A DNA stretch of 64,000 bases. It comes from Solwaraspora sp. WMMD792. Lineage in GTDB: Bacteria > Actinomycetota > Actinomycetes > Mycobacteriales > Micromonosporaceae. Shown piece by piece: positions 45,001 through 53,559 of this stretch. Made by a program: the position numbers and the translations under genes. The notes beneath the pieces are model-generated. The model searched no databases and was not told the origin of the DNA. It saw only the letters and a program-made list of their open reading frames with translations. The DNA is taken from the NCBI RefSeq assembly GCF_029626105.1, contig NZ_JARUBH010000009.1, positions 3,410,001 to 3,474,000 on the forward strand, read 5' to 3'. Each line of letters opens with the position of its first letter. Within the stretch, counting starts at the first letter, position 1.

Positions 45001-45537
45001 CAGTACGGTGGGGTGCCGGCGGGCCAGCCCGGCGCCGCCGGCGACGGTGTACGACAGCGGTGGCAGCAGCCGGGCGACGGTCTCCGGGCCGCAGGCGGGC
45101 AGCAGGACCGCGGCCTCGGTGTCGCCGAACCGGGCGCGGACCGGGTCGATCAGCGCGTCGGCGAGGTCGGCGCGGCGGGCGGCGCGCAGCGTCCGGTACG
45201 CGGTGCGCCGCAGGTCGGCCGGGGCGTCGTGCAGCAGCGCCGCCGCCTCGTCGGGGTCCGCCCAGCCGGAGCGCAGGTACGCGGTGACCGCGACCGCCCG
45301 CAACCGCCGGTCCGGGTCGGCGAAGCCGGCGCGCACCGTCGCCTGGTCGCCGACGATCACCGCCATGGTGAGGCCGAGGAACCGCTGGTGGGAGTCGCCG
45401 GCCGCCAACTCGGCCAATACGGCGGGCAGGTCTGCGGTGGCGGCCAGCCGGCGGGCGTGCCCGGCCAGGGCGGACATCCGGGCCCGGTGGGTCAGCGGGT
45501 CTCCGGCGGCGAGCAATTCGGCGGTGGGGTGCGGCAC
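42076..45537 (-). CDS. Large HEAT-repeat-like protein of unknown function
   Basis: The 1153-residue product is almost entirely alpha-helical, with recurrent Ala/Leu/Arg-rich helix pairs such as LRAVAVTAYLRSGWADPDEAAALL and LAEAALAALAWTDRPDEALPVLLRHVDDDRARVAVYVAG, which fit HEAT/armadillo repeats. No catalytic motif, signal peptide or membrane segment is seen. A scaffold or binding role is likely but unproven. One run (about residues 955-985) is Asp/Ser/Ala low complexity with an ADGS repeat. Transcribed alone or with the lipoprotein gene. Confidence 0.75.
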   Translation of the reverse strand: MPHPTAELLAAGDPLTHRARMSALAGHARRLAATADLPAVLAELAAGDSHQRFLGLTMAVIVGDQATVRAGFADPDRRLRAVAVTAYLRSGWADPDEAAALLHDAPADLRRTAYRTLRAARRADLADALIDPVRARFGDTEAAVLLPACGPETVARLLPPLSYTVAGGAGLARRHPTVLLDFADTQLAGRSGVAREDWWSEWGRAVLHTAQQHPTRVFDLLERYAPTTRLPGELTAYGVLAGADPTRTLRLLTAPARAGWLRRQPLPSGLLYRLRDADLADLTPLGVRLRGTDHTFARLLAALAPARRGELYDAVTADVDTTELLLSEQLLAVLPRRCRHREARRMLHIDRVRASEDSTLTYTAFLPWAEAESTLVAAARRADATARGTGYTLLLAAAGRSGDPAAVVAAVEQLRRLRNDQDPVRARAFTALSQVVGLLTPATVPALTDVVTQAVAARDTSPASLTAIGGLAGQVLRRHTADPALVGWAMQTFETLYDGRQLPFLGRLDQVLRRGQEHDLFTRIAPWIEGAATRDRYEPLFAVAWSLGRRAWRLPHLQRLLRKAIHPGVVSSVFRRAVTLWLADPATRADRVGEVLAVDASTVEIHEVWQTICARRTDLLDEVFTTPPGKRAGKFLSAGAGWVPGPAHRVDRWLPRHQRAYADLLMSIAADRSMARHHRVRAISCAAPVPGAGWAVVARYLDAADVTLAEAALAALAWTDRPDEALPVLLRHVDDDRARVAVYVAGRTARLVAPSTLVATLTDVALGAGKVTSRKQALRLLARYGPPEAFDVVTAAYRRVDQHPDVRAAAVAAARQRPDVPASWTILAGAAGTADAAGTAGRAGGADSPRPSRAEVTALLDAPPSTIAEPDRPRYAALVVAATGNPDPEAARLAWMALPAWARWVPELTGLTVAALTDLDDPYRWASAMRVVTRLLDEPAAAADGSLSAADGSPPAVDRSPLVVAVDALARLDRADDRPGDPAGDRPARRRLDRLVDAAVRWCRDADPDTDRAAVRAAARTLVGFADLTPQAARLLAHLVPLAAPTATPVVAELAALADLVADRPVLAGRLAETLADEVRRADGRWDPAVLTTVAGALADRGDLAAGLFAVALVRAGDRYGWSPPWRSSLHRLRRHPVPDVRSAALDIAMASG

Positions 45538-45640
45538 CGGATGATCGTCTCAGCCGCCGGCAACCGAATACCCGTCAGCGACACGTGGGCGGCACGTCCG
45601 TGAAGTGACGTCGTCAGCGGCTCGGTCAACGACGGCAAGC

Positions 45641-45669
45641 TGGACCCTATGTAGATGTCCGAGTATGCT
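45641..45669 (+). promoter_or_regulatory. Promoter of the second padR gene
   Basis: -10 TATGCT (45664-45669) lies 6 nt before the ATG at 45676, with TGGACC (45641-45646) 17 bp upstream as a weak -35. The spacer carries GGAC...GTCC and ATGTAGATGT, compatible with a PadR operator (ATGT/ACAT type). The mRNA would be leaderless. Confidence 0.55.
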
Positions 45670-45675
45670 GCCGGC

Positions 45676-46035
45676 ATGACGCGACCGGTCCAGATCACCA
45701 CCGGAGTGGCCCGGGTGCTGGCGGCGCTGCTCGACGACCCCGGCAACGGGCGCTACGGCCTGGAGCTGATGCGGACCACCGGGCAGCCCAGCGGCACCCT
45801 CTACCCGATCCTCAACCGGCTGCTGGCCGCCGGCTGGGTGCACGCGCAGTGGGAGCAGATCGACCCGGTGGACGAAGGCCGCCCGGCCCGGCGCTACTAC
45901 CAGCTCACCCCGGACGGCCTGGTCGCCGCCCGCACTGAGCTGGCCGCGCTCTACGCCGCGCTGCGCCCGCACGCACCCGGGCACGCCGACCCGGCCACCG
46001 GCCGACCCGGCGCAGTCTCCCCCGAACCCACGTGA
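45676..46035 (+). CDS. PadR-family transcriptional regulator
   Basis: Winged-helix regulator of 119 residues: TTGVARVLAALLDDPGNGRYGLELMRTTGQPSGTLYPILNRLLAAGWV is the DNA-binding domain, followed by RRYYQLTPDGLVAARTELA. I chose ATG 45676 because it lies 6 nt after the -10 box; an ATG at 45655 would lie upstream of that box. The stop overlaps the next start (GTGA), pairing it with a large membrane protein it probably regulates. Confidence 0.9.
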   Translation: MTRPVQITTGVARVLAALLDDPGNGRYGLELMRTTGQPSGTLYPILNRLLAAGWVHAQWEQIDPVDEGRPARRYYQLTPDGLVAARTELAALYAALRPHAPGHADPATGRPGAVSPEPT

Positions 46036-48407
46036 CCAGCATGCTGAGCCGGCTGGTCCACCGGGCGTTCGTCGTCGCGGCCCGCCACTGGCCGGCCGCC
46101 GACCGCGACGAACTGATCCGCGAATGGCTCGCCGAGTCGTACACGCTCGGCCACGAGCCGGGAGTTCCCGTGCCGGTGCGCGCCTGGCGGCAGATCCGGT
46201 TCGCGGCGAGTCTCGCCTGTGCCAGGCAATCTCCGATCGGCGCCGTCGGCACGGTCCCGGTCGACCGCGTCGAGCGGACCGCGCTGCACGTCGTCGCACT
46301 GTTCCTCGCCCCGCTGGCGGCGGCCGTCCTGGCCATCCTCGCCAATGGACCACTGTGGATGGCCACTAGCACCGGCGACGACCTGCCGTCGGTCCTGACC
46401 CTGCTCCACCGCGCCGGGCACGTCGCCGCCGGGATCGGCTGCGGCGTACTGCTCGCCGACCGGATGCGCCGACGGCGGGGAGCACCGGTCAGCTGGCCGT
46501 GGTGCGTCGCCGCGACGGTCCCGGTGCTGGCCGGGCTGGTCGTCGCCGAATCGGCCGTACGCCACCTGGCGATCATCGTCGCCGGTCCGACGTTCACCAT
46601 CGCTGTCACCGGTCCGGCAGGCACCGTCGCGGGCCCGGCCGTCGTCGCCGGGACGCTGATCCCGTTGACCATCCTGGTGGCGGCCCTCGCCCGCCGCGCC
46701 ACCCGGTGGGCGCTCGCCGCCGCCGTACCGGGCACCGCCGCCATCACGCTGGCCGCGACCACGACCGCAGCCGCGCTCGTCGCCGGGCCTGATGGGGCAC
46801 AGATACCGCTGCCGATCCCGCCCGGGATTCTGCTCGGTGCCGTCGCGCTGTCCCTGGCGTACACGGTGCGGGCGGTCCGGCCCCGACCGCCAGCGCCACC
46901 GCGACCTCGACCGGCACCGGCACCGCGCCTGCTGGTGGCCACGACGGCGGTGACCGGCGGCGGACTGCTCGTCGCCTACCTGTTCACCCCGTACGCCTGG
47001 TGGGCGACCCTGCCCACACCGGTCGTCACGGTCGCCACCCTCGCCACGAACGCGTTCTGTTTCGCCGTGGCGCGCTGGGTGGTCGTCCGGATCCCGGCGA
47101 GCCGGCCCGACCCGATCTGGCCGGAGGTCGTTCCCGGTCAGCCGGCCGTCGCACCGAATCAGGCGGCCGTACCAGCCGGTCAGCCGGAGTCCGTCCCGCT
47201 ACGCCGATCCTGGCGGGAGGTCCTCGCCTGGGGCGGGGCGGCGGGCGCGGCGATCGGCTGGGCGGTCACGCTCGCCTACCTGACCCCGAACATCGGGCTG
47301 CAGACGCCGTGGCCGCACACCGACGCGGTGCCGGCGGGCTGGGCCGAGTGGGACACCTCGACCGGCCGGGTCTGGATGCAGGACCTGCAGATGTACGCCA
47401 TCTGCTGCGTTGCGGTGTGCCTGGCGGCCGCCGCCGCGTACCGTCGCGCGTCGCTGCTGCCCGCACTGGCCAGCCCGGTCGTGCTGCTCGCCGCCACCGT
47501 CGGGGTGATCCAGTCCGGCTGGCACACCCCGGTCGCGCTGCCCTGGCTGGCCGCCGGGGCGCTACTGCTCACGATCGCGGCATGGTGGGCGACCGCTCGC
47601 CTCGCACCCACCCGTCGACGCACCCCGGAACGCGACAGGTTGCTGATCGCGCGGCTCGCCGTGCTGGCCGCGTTCCTGGTCCCGGGCATGTACGTTTACG
47701 GCGTCTTCCTCAGCGACGAGCCGTCGGTCCCGCCGGTCGCGCTCACCGTGACCGTCGGCCTGTCGACCGTACTGGCGATCGTCGCCAGTGCCGCGGTGAC
47801 CGCGTCCTCGGCGCGGACGTCGATCAGGACGCTACCCGAGACAACTGCGGCGGCCTGGTCGCTCACGGTCGGTGCCGGCGTGGCGGTGTTCGGTACGGCG
47901 GTGTTCGGTACGGCGGTGCTCAGCGGCGACGGCACGTCGTCGCCGGTCAGCTATCCCCTAGCGGCCGTCGCGCCGGCGCTGGCAGTGCCGGCCGCCGCGC
48001 TGACCATCGCGGCGGTCCGCGCCTCAGGAGCACGTCGCACGCCGGAGGCGGGCCGCGCTACGAAAGCGGGCCGAGTGTCCGGGCCTGCCGGCAACGGCCG
48101 TTACCGCGTCGGTTCCGTGCGCCGCCTCGCTGTCGTGCGCCGCGTCGGCGGCGGCATCGGGCTCGGCGTAGCGCTGCTGACCACTGGATACGTGGCCCTG
48201 ATCTGCGGCATGATCCTCGCGTTCGGGTTCGGCCAGCTGATTCCCTGGCTGGAGTACCAACAGAGCTACGACCCGATCGGCTATCTGCCCGGTGGGGTCG
48301 CGCTCGGTCTGCTGCTGGCCTTTCTCACGCCGTACCTGGTCGAACCGTGGGGAACGTATCCGGCCCGGCCGGCGGTGCCGATGCCACTGCGGGCCGTCAC
48401 TGATTGA
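46032..48407 (+). CDS. Large polytopic membrane protein of unknown function
   Basis: The 791-residue product starts with a soluble helical stretch (RLVHRAFVVAARHWPAADRDELIREWLAE) like the prefix domains of PadR-linked permeases, followed by roughly 15 hydrophobic helices. There is no recognised transporter or enzyme motif. GTG at 46032 overlaps the padR stop. A short in-frame tandem repeat (VFGTAVFGTAV) is present near residue 620. Regulation by the adjacent PadR is likely. Confidence 0.75.
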   Translation: MTSMLSRLVHRAFVVAARHWPAADRDELIREWLAESYTLGHEPGVPVPVRAWRQIRFAASLACARQSPIGAVGTVPVDRVERTALHVVALFLAPLAAAVLAILANGPLWMATSTGDDLPSVLTLLHRAGHVAAGIGCGVLLADRMRRRRGAPVSWPWCVAATVPVLAGLVVAESAVRHLAIIVAGPTFTIAVTGPAGTVAGPAVVAGTLIPLTILVAALARRATRWALAAAVPGTAAITLAATTTAAALVAGPDGAQIPLPIPPGILLGAVALSLAYTVRAVRPRPPAPPRPRPAPAPRLLVATTAVTGGGLLVAYLFTPYAWWATLPTPVVTVATLATNAFCFAVARWVVVRIPASRPDPIWPEVVPGQPAVAPNQAAVPAGQPESVPLRRSWREVLAWGGAAGAAIGWAVTLAYLTPNIGLQTPWPHTDAVPAGWAEWDTSTGRVWMQDLQMYAICCVAVCLAAAAAYRRASLLPALASPVVLLAATVGVIQSGWHTPVALPWLAAGALLLTIAAWWATARLAPTRRRTPERDRLLIARLAVLAAFLVPGMYVYGVFLSDEPSVPPVALTVTVGLSTVLAIVASAAVTASSARTSIRTLPETTAAAWSLTVGAGVAVFGTAVFGTAVLSGDGTSSPVSYPLAAVAPALAVPAAALTIAAVRASGARRTPEAGRATKAGRVSGPAGNGRYRVGSVRRLAVVRRVGGGIGLGVALLTTGYVALICGMILAFGFGQLIPWLEYQQSYDPIGYLPGGVALGLLLAFLTPYLVEPWGTYPARPAVPMPLRAVTD

Positions 48408-48416
48408 CCGGTCTCG

Positions 48417-48480
48417 TGATCCACTTCGCGCTGTCGATCGGCGTCTCGGTGTGTCGCGTCGATCAGCCGAAGTGGATCAA
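48417..48480. repeat. Palindromic repeat element, copy 1
   Basis: TGATCCACTTCG (48417-48428) and its exact complement (48468-48479) bracket a 39-bp interior. The right-hand 29 bp (48452-48480) are identical to 49251-49279 of copy 2. It lies just after the large membrane protein gene and may act as a terminator or be a small mobile palindromic element. Confidence 0.8.
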
Positions 48481-48516
48481 TGCCGCCAGCAAAGGAGTCG
48501 GCGGCCGGTGATCGGC

Positions 48517-49167
48517 TCACCCGCTGGTGAGTCGAGCGACCAGCCGGCGCGACACCGTCCAGCGGGCGAGCAGATGAAAGCTGGAAATCGTTGTGAAGGC
48601 CACCAGGAGGCCGGACATCGCCACCGTCATCGCCCAGCGGCCTGCGCTGCGGTCGGCCGGTAACGGGCCGTACCAGCCGTTCGGGTCCACCCACATGGTC
48701 AACTGGTCACCGTCGCGGCGTACCCCGATGTCGTGCCGGTACTGCCAGCCGAGGTCCGCTCCGGTATCCAACCGCGCCAGCCGGTACCGCTCGGTTTCAC
48801 TGCCGCGCCAGGTGTCGGTCACGACGACCGGTGTCCGTTCACCCGCAAGGTGCAGATAGACCGGGCCGAGCCCGACGAAGACCGCCCAGCCGAGCAGTAC
48901 GACAGCGACGAGCGCGACCCGTGACGGCACCGAAGCCCGAGGGCGGATGGCCCGGACGATGAGCAGTCCCAGTCCGAGACTGCCGCCGACGAGAGCGGCA
49001 CCGAGATAGATTCCCCAGTACTGGCCATTGTGGTACAGCGAGCCGCTGTAGACGCAGAGGAGCAACCAGCCGAGCACAGCGGCAACGGCACTCATCCGCT
49101 GGGCGACAGTCCGCCATCCGATCGCTCGTATCCGGGACACCCGGCCGACGGTAACGCCCGCCCGCAT
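48517..49167 (-). CDS. DUF3592-like membrane protein
   Basis: The 216-residue product has about four transmembrane helices: two near the N-terminus, one around VALVAVVLLGWAVFVGLGPVYL and one near WAMTVAMSGLLVAFTTISSF. Between the last two is a beta-rich extracytoplasmic region with VVVTDTWRGSE and WVDPNGWYGPLP, as in DUF3592 proteins. Function unknown. I chose ATG 49167; an open frame reaches 49251 but would run into repeat copy 2. A GTG start a little further in (VSRIRAIGW) is also possible. Confidence 0.6.
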   Translation of the reverse strand: MRAGVTVGRVSRIRAIGWRTVAQRMSAVAAVLGWLLLCVYSGSLYHNGQYWGIYLGAALVGGSLGLGLLIVRAIRPRASVPSRVALVAVVLLGWAVFVGLGPVYLHLAGERTPVVVTDTWRGSETERYRLARLDTGADLGWQYRHDIGVRRDGDQLTMWVDPNGWYGPLPADRSAGRWAMTVAMSGLLVAFTTISSFHLLARWTVSRRLVARLTSG

Positions 49168-49214
49168 CCCTGCCGGGCGCACCGCACCACGGGACCGGTC
49201 CGACAGATTACGGC

Positions 49215-49279
49215 TTGATCCACTTCGCGTCAGCAGACAGTGGTACGGCATGTCGCGTCGATCAGCCGAAGTGGATCAA
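49215..49279. repeat. Palindromic repeat element, copy 2
   Basis: TTGATCCACTTCG (49215-49227) and its exact complement (49267-49279) bracket a 39-bp interior; the right-hand 29 bp match copy 1 exactly. The two copies flank the DUF3592-like gene, and copy 2 marks the left edge of the CRISPR-associated region. Confidence 0.8.
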
Positions 49280-49480
49280 CCGCTGGCTGTCCGGCGTCGG
49301 CGGCGAACCATTGGCCGTACCCGGGCGGTTGTCTGAAATCTGTCTACCGGTTGGGTGCGGCTGGCCAGTCGGGTCGGATATGTTTGCCGGCTGCCCTCGG
49401 CGCAGCGGTGGGCCGGCATCCACGGTCCGCCTGTCCGTCCGTGTCTTAAGTACAGGCACCGGAACGACAGAGGGGAACGG

Positions 49481-51103
49481 ATGAGCAGCCAGTCTCCAGC
49501 GAGCGGCAAGAGCCGGCACTGGGTGGTGATAGAGACCGGCGCCAATCAGGCGTACGTGTTCGCCAGCAACAAACAGGCGGTGAACGTCGGAGCCAGCGAA
49601 TTGATCTTCCGGAGCGGCACCGAGTGGGTGACCGAGGCGGTCAGAAAGATCAACGAGAGGTCCGGGCGGGATGCTGTCGAGATCGTGGTAGCTGCCTCCG
49701 GCAAAGCACTGCTGCTGGCCCCGAACGCCGCCGATGGGAGGGCAGTCATCAGGGCGGTGACCCGCCGGGCACTGCATCAGGCGCCAGGGCTGGAAATCTG
49801 GGGCACCGTTGACCCGAAGGCGGTCGACAACGACGCCGACCTGGCGGATGGGCTGAGCCGGGCGTACCAGTTGCAGGCGGCGTGGCGCAGCCGCCGCCCG
49901 TCGCCGCTGCTGCGGCACCCGACGCTGCCGTTCACCCGGCCCTGCCACTACTCGGGGCAGCCGTCGACCGCGTTCGGCGACGAAGGCGGCACACCGTACC
50001 CGAGGGCGGCGAAGGTCGACGCGGCCTGGCGGCGGCGCAACGTCGGCCGGGACCGGATGGCCGATCGACTGGTCGACTCGGCAGTGGTCCAGGCCGACAA
50101 GTTGAACGACGGGGTCAGCAACGCCGGCTGGGTCGCGGTGATGCACGCCGACGGCAACGGCATCGGCGACGTATTCCGCAAGATCAGCACGACGTACAGC
50201 GGTCAAGATTTCCTCACCAAGCTGGGTGCCTTCAGCCGGGCGCTCGACGAGGTGACGGTCACCGCCCTGCGGTACGCCGTCGAGCAGGTCAACGACCGGA
50301 CCGGTTGGCTGCTGCCGCTGGTCGTCGGCGGCGACGACGTGACCGTGGTGATGGACGCCCGGCCGGCGTTCGAAGTGACCGCGACCTTCGTGGAACGGTT
50401 CGCCGAGCAGGCCGCCGGCAACGAAACCATCTCGCAGGTGCTGACCGACGCGCGGTTGCCGGGTCTGACCGCCTGCGCCGGGATCGCGTACGTCAAACCG
50501 CATTACCCGTTCAGCCAGGCGTACGAGTTGGCCGAGGAATTGTGCAGTTCCGCCAAACAGATCAAGCGGATCGATCCCAGCTACGGTGCGCTGGACTTCC
50601 ACGTGCTGCACGACTCGATCGGGCAGAGCCTGGGACGGATCCGCGCACCGCTGACCGTGACCGATGGCGACGAGGCCGAGTTGCGGCTGTGGCCCGGTCC
50701 GGTGGTCATCGGCGAGCCGACGAAAGGCGGCTGGGCGGCGGCGCACGACGTCACACTGTTGCGCGAAGTGGCCAAGGAACTGGGCCGCAAGCCGAGTGAG
50801 ACCGACCCGCCGGTGCTGCCCCGCAGTGCCCTGCACCGGCTGCGGCAGGCGCTGCTCGCCGGCCGGACCGAAACAAACCGGGCTCGTGACCAGGTCACCG
50901 TATGGGCGCCCAACAGGGAGAAGGCGGACGCGTTCCTGCGGGACCATCTGCTGGTCGACGAACCGCCATCGGATTCCGGCGTCACGTTCAGCCGGATTCT
51001 CGGCGCGATCGACCTGATCGACATGGCGACCGGCACCGCCCCACACACCGCTGCGGAACGCGACAACATCCGCGCGGCGCAGCCGTCCAGGGAGGCGGCC
51101 TGA
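49481..51103 (+). CDS. cas10: Type III CRISPR protein Cas10 (GGDD cyclase, no HD domain)
   Basis: Large subunit of a type III effector complex. The 540-residue product is compact. The N-terminal part (AYVFASNKQAVNVGASELI, 24-42) is the first palm-like domain. The active palm has HADGNGIGD (222-230) and GGDD (283-286), the motif that makes cyclic oligoadenylates from ATP on target-RNA binding. There is no N-terminal HD nuclease, so DNA cutting by Cas10 is not expected. No Cys4 zinc ribbon is seen. ATG at 49481 follows GAGGGG; it overlaps the next gene (TGATG). First gene of the operon. Confidence 0.88.
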   Translation: MSSQSPASGKSRHWVVIETGANQAYVFASNKQAVNVGASELIFRSGTEWVTEAVRKINERSGRDAVEIVVAASGKALLLAPNAADGRAVIRAVTRRALHQAPGLEIWGTVDPKAVDNDADLADGLSRAYQLQAAWRSRRPSPLLRHPTLPFTRPCHYSGQPSTAFGDEGGTPYPRAAKVDAAWRRRNVGRDRMADRLVDSAVVQADKLNDGVSNAGWVAVMHADGNGIGDVFRKISTTYSGQDFLTKLGAFSRALDEVTVTALRYAVEQVNDRTGWLLPLVVGGDDVTVVMDARPAFEVTATFVERFAEQAAGNETISQVLTDARLPGLTACAGIAYVKPHYPFSQAYELAEELCSSAKQIKRIDPSYGALDFHVLHDSIGQSLGRIRAPLTVTDGDEAELRLWPGPVVIGEPTKGGWAAAHDVTLLREVAKELGRKPSETDPPVLPRSALHRLRQALLAGRTETNRARDQVTVWAPNREKADAFLRDHLLVDEPPSDSGVTFSRILGAIDLIDMATGTAPHTAAERDNIRAAQPSREAA

Positions 51104-53559
51104 TGACCAACACCAAGTCAGCGGCGGGCAACGCCGGGCTGCGTAACGGTCAGCCATTCACCGTCGACGTGGAGTTCCTCAGCGACTGGGCCTGCGGCAC
51201 CGGCACCGGCCGGCACGGCGCGGTGGACCGCGAGGTGCAGCGCGATGCCGACGGGCTGCCGATGCTGCGCGGCAAGGCACTCGCGGCGGTGCTGCGTGAC
51301 GCGGCGGAGACCGTCGCCACCGGTTTGGACGAAGGCGTCACCGGCACCTGGCACGCCTGGGTGGAGGCGGTTTTCGGCAGCCAGCCCGGTGCGTCGTCCC
51401 TGCAACGACTCGGCCCCGACGCGGCTGGCGAGCCACGACCGCAGCCACGCTCGATGCCGGTTCCGGCAGCGCTGCAGGCCCGGCCGCTACGCCTGCACAC
51501 CGATGTACGGGAGGCGGTCGCGGCGTTCGGCGACCGGGACCGTGTCCTGGCCCGGGAGGCGGCTGTGTTGCTGCGTCCCGGGGTGCAGATCGACCAGTAT
51601 CGGCACACCGCAGCAGACGACATGTTCCGCGTCGAGGAACGGGCTGCGGTCGGGTTGACGGTGACCGCCGACTGGCAGCTGGACTTTCCAGGGCTCGCCG
51701 TCGGCGACCCGGTGCCGTGGGAGGCCGAACTGCTGCTGCTGGCCGCCGCCCGGCTGGTCGACGCCGTCGGCGGCAAGCGGCGGCGCGGCGCGGGGCGGTG
51801 CCGGGTCACCATCGCCGGCCACGGCACCGACGGCGGTGCCGGTCCCCGGCTGACCGCTCTGCTGCACAAGATCGATCAGGCGAAGACCCCGGCCAAGTCG
51901 GTGGCGACAGCTGGCACGGAAACGGCCGGTACGACGCTCGGCGCCAAGGCCAAGACTTCGCCGGAGCACCGTCAGGATCTGCGGATCACCGCGCTGACTC
52001 CGTTGATGGTGGCCCGTGGCGTGCTCGGCAACCTGGTGTTGTCTGAACGGTTCGTGCCCGGCACGTCGCTGCTGCCGATGGTGGCCAAGGCGCTCGGCGA
52101 CCGCGCCACCGAGCTGATCACCAGCGGTCAGGTGGTGGTCACCAACGCCACCGTCGAGGTCGGCAACGAACGGTCGCTGCCGCTGCCCCGCTCCCTGCAC
52201 GAGTTCAAGGACGCCGACCCCAACCGGTCGGACGAACCACCGGTCCTGGTGAATCTGCTGAAGCCCCGTAGCGACGACGGCAAACGACTGCGGACCATGG
52301 TCGGCTTTTGCGTCCGCGACACCGTTGACGGCGGCATCCGCATCGCCGAGGTGGACCTGGTGACGCAGGCGCACGCCGTCATCGACGACACGTCGCAGCG
52401 GCCGACCGAGGAGTCCGGTGGCCTGTTCGTCTACGAGGCGATCGCCGCCGGCACAGTGCTGCGTTGCGAGCTGTGGCTCCCCGCCGACGCGGAGTTGGAC
52501 ACCGACTGGATCAACGGCGAACACGCGATCGGACGGTCCCGCAAGGACGATTACGGCCACATCAGGGTCGAGGTCATCGACCAGCCCACCAAGTCGGCGT
52601 TGACCAGCCGCGACGAAGATCCAATCGAGGGCGAGCTGGTCGTGTGGTTGCTGTCGGATCTGCTGCTGCGCGGCCCGGCCGGTGCGCCGGTGACCAGTCC
52701 GAACCTGCTGGGCACCGTGCTCGGCGAGGCGCTGGGCGTCGACCTGAAACTGCCGCCGCTGAAGCCGGGACAACCACCGGCGGAGTTCGTCACCACCCGG
52801 CGGGTCGAGTCATGGCAGCGCCGTTGGTCGATGCCGCGCCCGTCACTGACCGGAATCGCCGCCGGCAGCGTCGTGCGGTTCCAGATGAGTGGGGTGCCCA
52901 CCGACGAAGCGCTGCACCGGATCGAGGCCGCCGGGCTCGGGGAGCGGACCGCCGAAGGCTACGGCCGGCTGGCGTTGCAGCCCTGGCTACTCGGCCAGGA
53001 GACGGTCCAGCTACCCAAACCCGACAAGAACAAGGACGGCAGCAGGGGCGGTGAGGGCACGGCCCGACGGTGGCTTCCGGATGACGTACCGGAGTTGGCG
53101 GTCGATCTGCTGGAGCGTGGCTGGCGGCGGGAACTGCACCGTACGGCAGCGGTCCGGGCAGCCGACGACACCCTGCGCGACCTTCTCGTGCCGGGCAACG
53201 CGACCGCGGCGCAGCTTGGGATCCTGCGCACGTTGGCCGACCGGCTCACCGCTGGTGACGGCTCAGCGCAGCTGCGGAGCTGGATCGCGGCGACCCGGCG
53301 CAACCCGCCACGCATGCAGGTGTGGGGCGAGCAGCGGCTCGATCAGTTGGCGCTGCTGGCCGGCGGCGACGAGAAGCTGTGGACCCATCTGGGCGTTCGT
53401 CCGCCGGAACCCATCGCGGGCGAGCTGTACCAGCAGGCAGCCGGCTGGCTGCTCACCGAGGTGGCGCGGGCCGAGGTCGAACGACGCCGCAACCCGGGGA
53501 CAGACGACGACCAGCAGGCCGGTCCAGAAGCCGACCGCAACGAGGAGGTGCCGGTATGA
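51103..53559 (+). CDS. RAMP CRISPR protein, Cas7-Cas5(Csx10)-Cas11-like fusion
   Basis: The 818-residue product carries two RAMP modules and a helical tail. Module 1 (about 15-240): GTGTGRHGAVDREVQRDADGLPMLRGKAL and the Gly-rich loop GGKRRRGAGRCRVT (223-236). Module 2 (about 290-630): FVPGTSLLPMV, GRSRKDDYGHIRVEV (477-491) and the loop GLGERTAEGYGRLAL (611-625), as in Csx10/Cas5. The last ~160 residues are all helical with no RAMP features, as expected for Cas11. This domain order matches the fused subunit of type III-Dv complexes. ATG 51103 overlaps cas10. Domain borders are inferred by eye. Confidence 0.75.
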   Translation: MTNTKSAAGNAGLRNGQPFTVDVEFLSDWACGTGTGRHGAVDREVQRDADGLPMLRGKALAAVLRDAAETVATGLDEGVTGTWHAWVEAVFGSQPGASSLQRLGPDAAGEPRPQPRSMPVPAALQARPLRLHTDVREAVAAFGDRDRVLAREAAVLLRPGVQIDQYRHTAADDMFRVEERAAVGLTVTADWQLDFPGLAVGDPVPWEAELLLLAAARLVDAVGGKRRRGAGRCRVTIAGHGTDGGAGPRLTALLHKIDQAKTPAKSVATAGTETAGTTLGAKAKTSPEHRQDLRITALTPLMVARGVLGNLVLSERFVPGTSLLPMVAKALGDRATELITSGQVVVTNATVEVGNERSLPLPRSLHEFKDADPNRSDEPPVLVNLLKPRSDDGKRLRTMVGFCVRDTVDGGIRIAEVDLVTQAHAVIDDTSQRPTEESGGLFVYEAIAAGTVLRCELWLPADAELDTDWINGEHAIGRSRKDDYGHIRVEVIDQPTKSALTSRDEDPIEGELVVWLLSDLLLRGPAGAPVTSPNLLGTVLGEALGVDLKLPPLKPGQPPAEFVTTRRVESWQRRWSMPRPSLTGIAAGSVVRFQMSGVPTDEALHRIEAAGLGERTAEGYGRLALQPWLLGQETVQLPKPDKNKDGSRGGEGTARRWLPDDVPELAVDLLERGWRRELHRTAAVRAADDTLRDLLVPGNATAAQLGILRTLADRLTAGDGSAQLRSWIAATRRNPPRMQVWGEQRLDQLALLAGGDEKLWTHLGVRPPEPIAGELYQQAAGWLLTEVARAEVERRRNPGTDDDQQAGPEADRNEEVPV

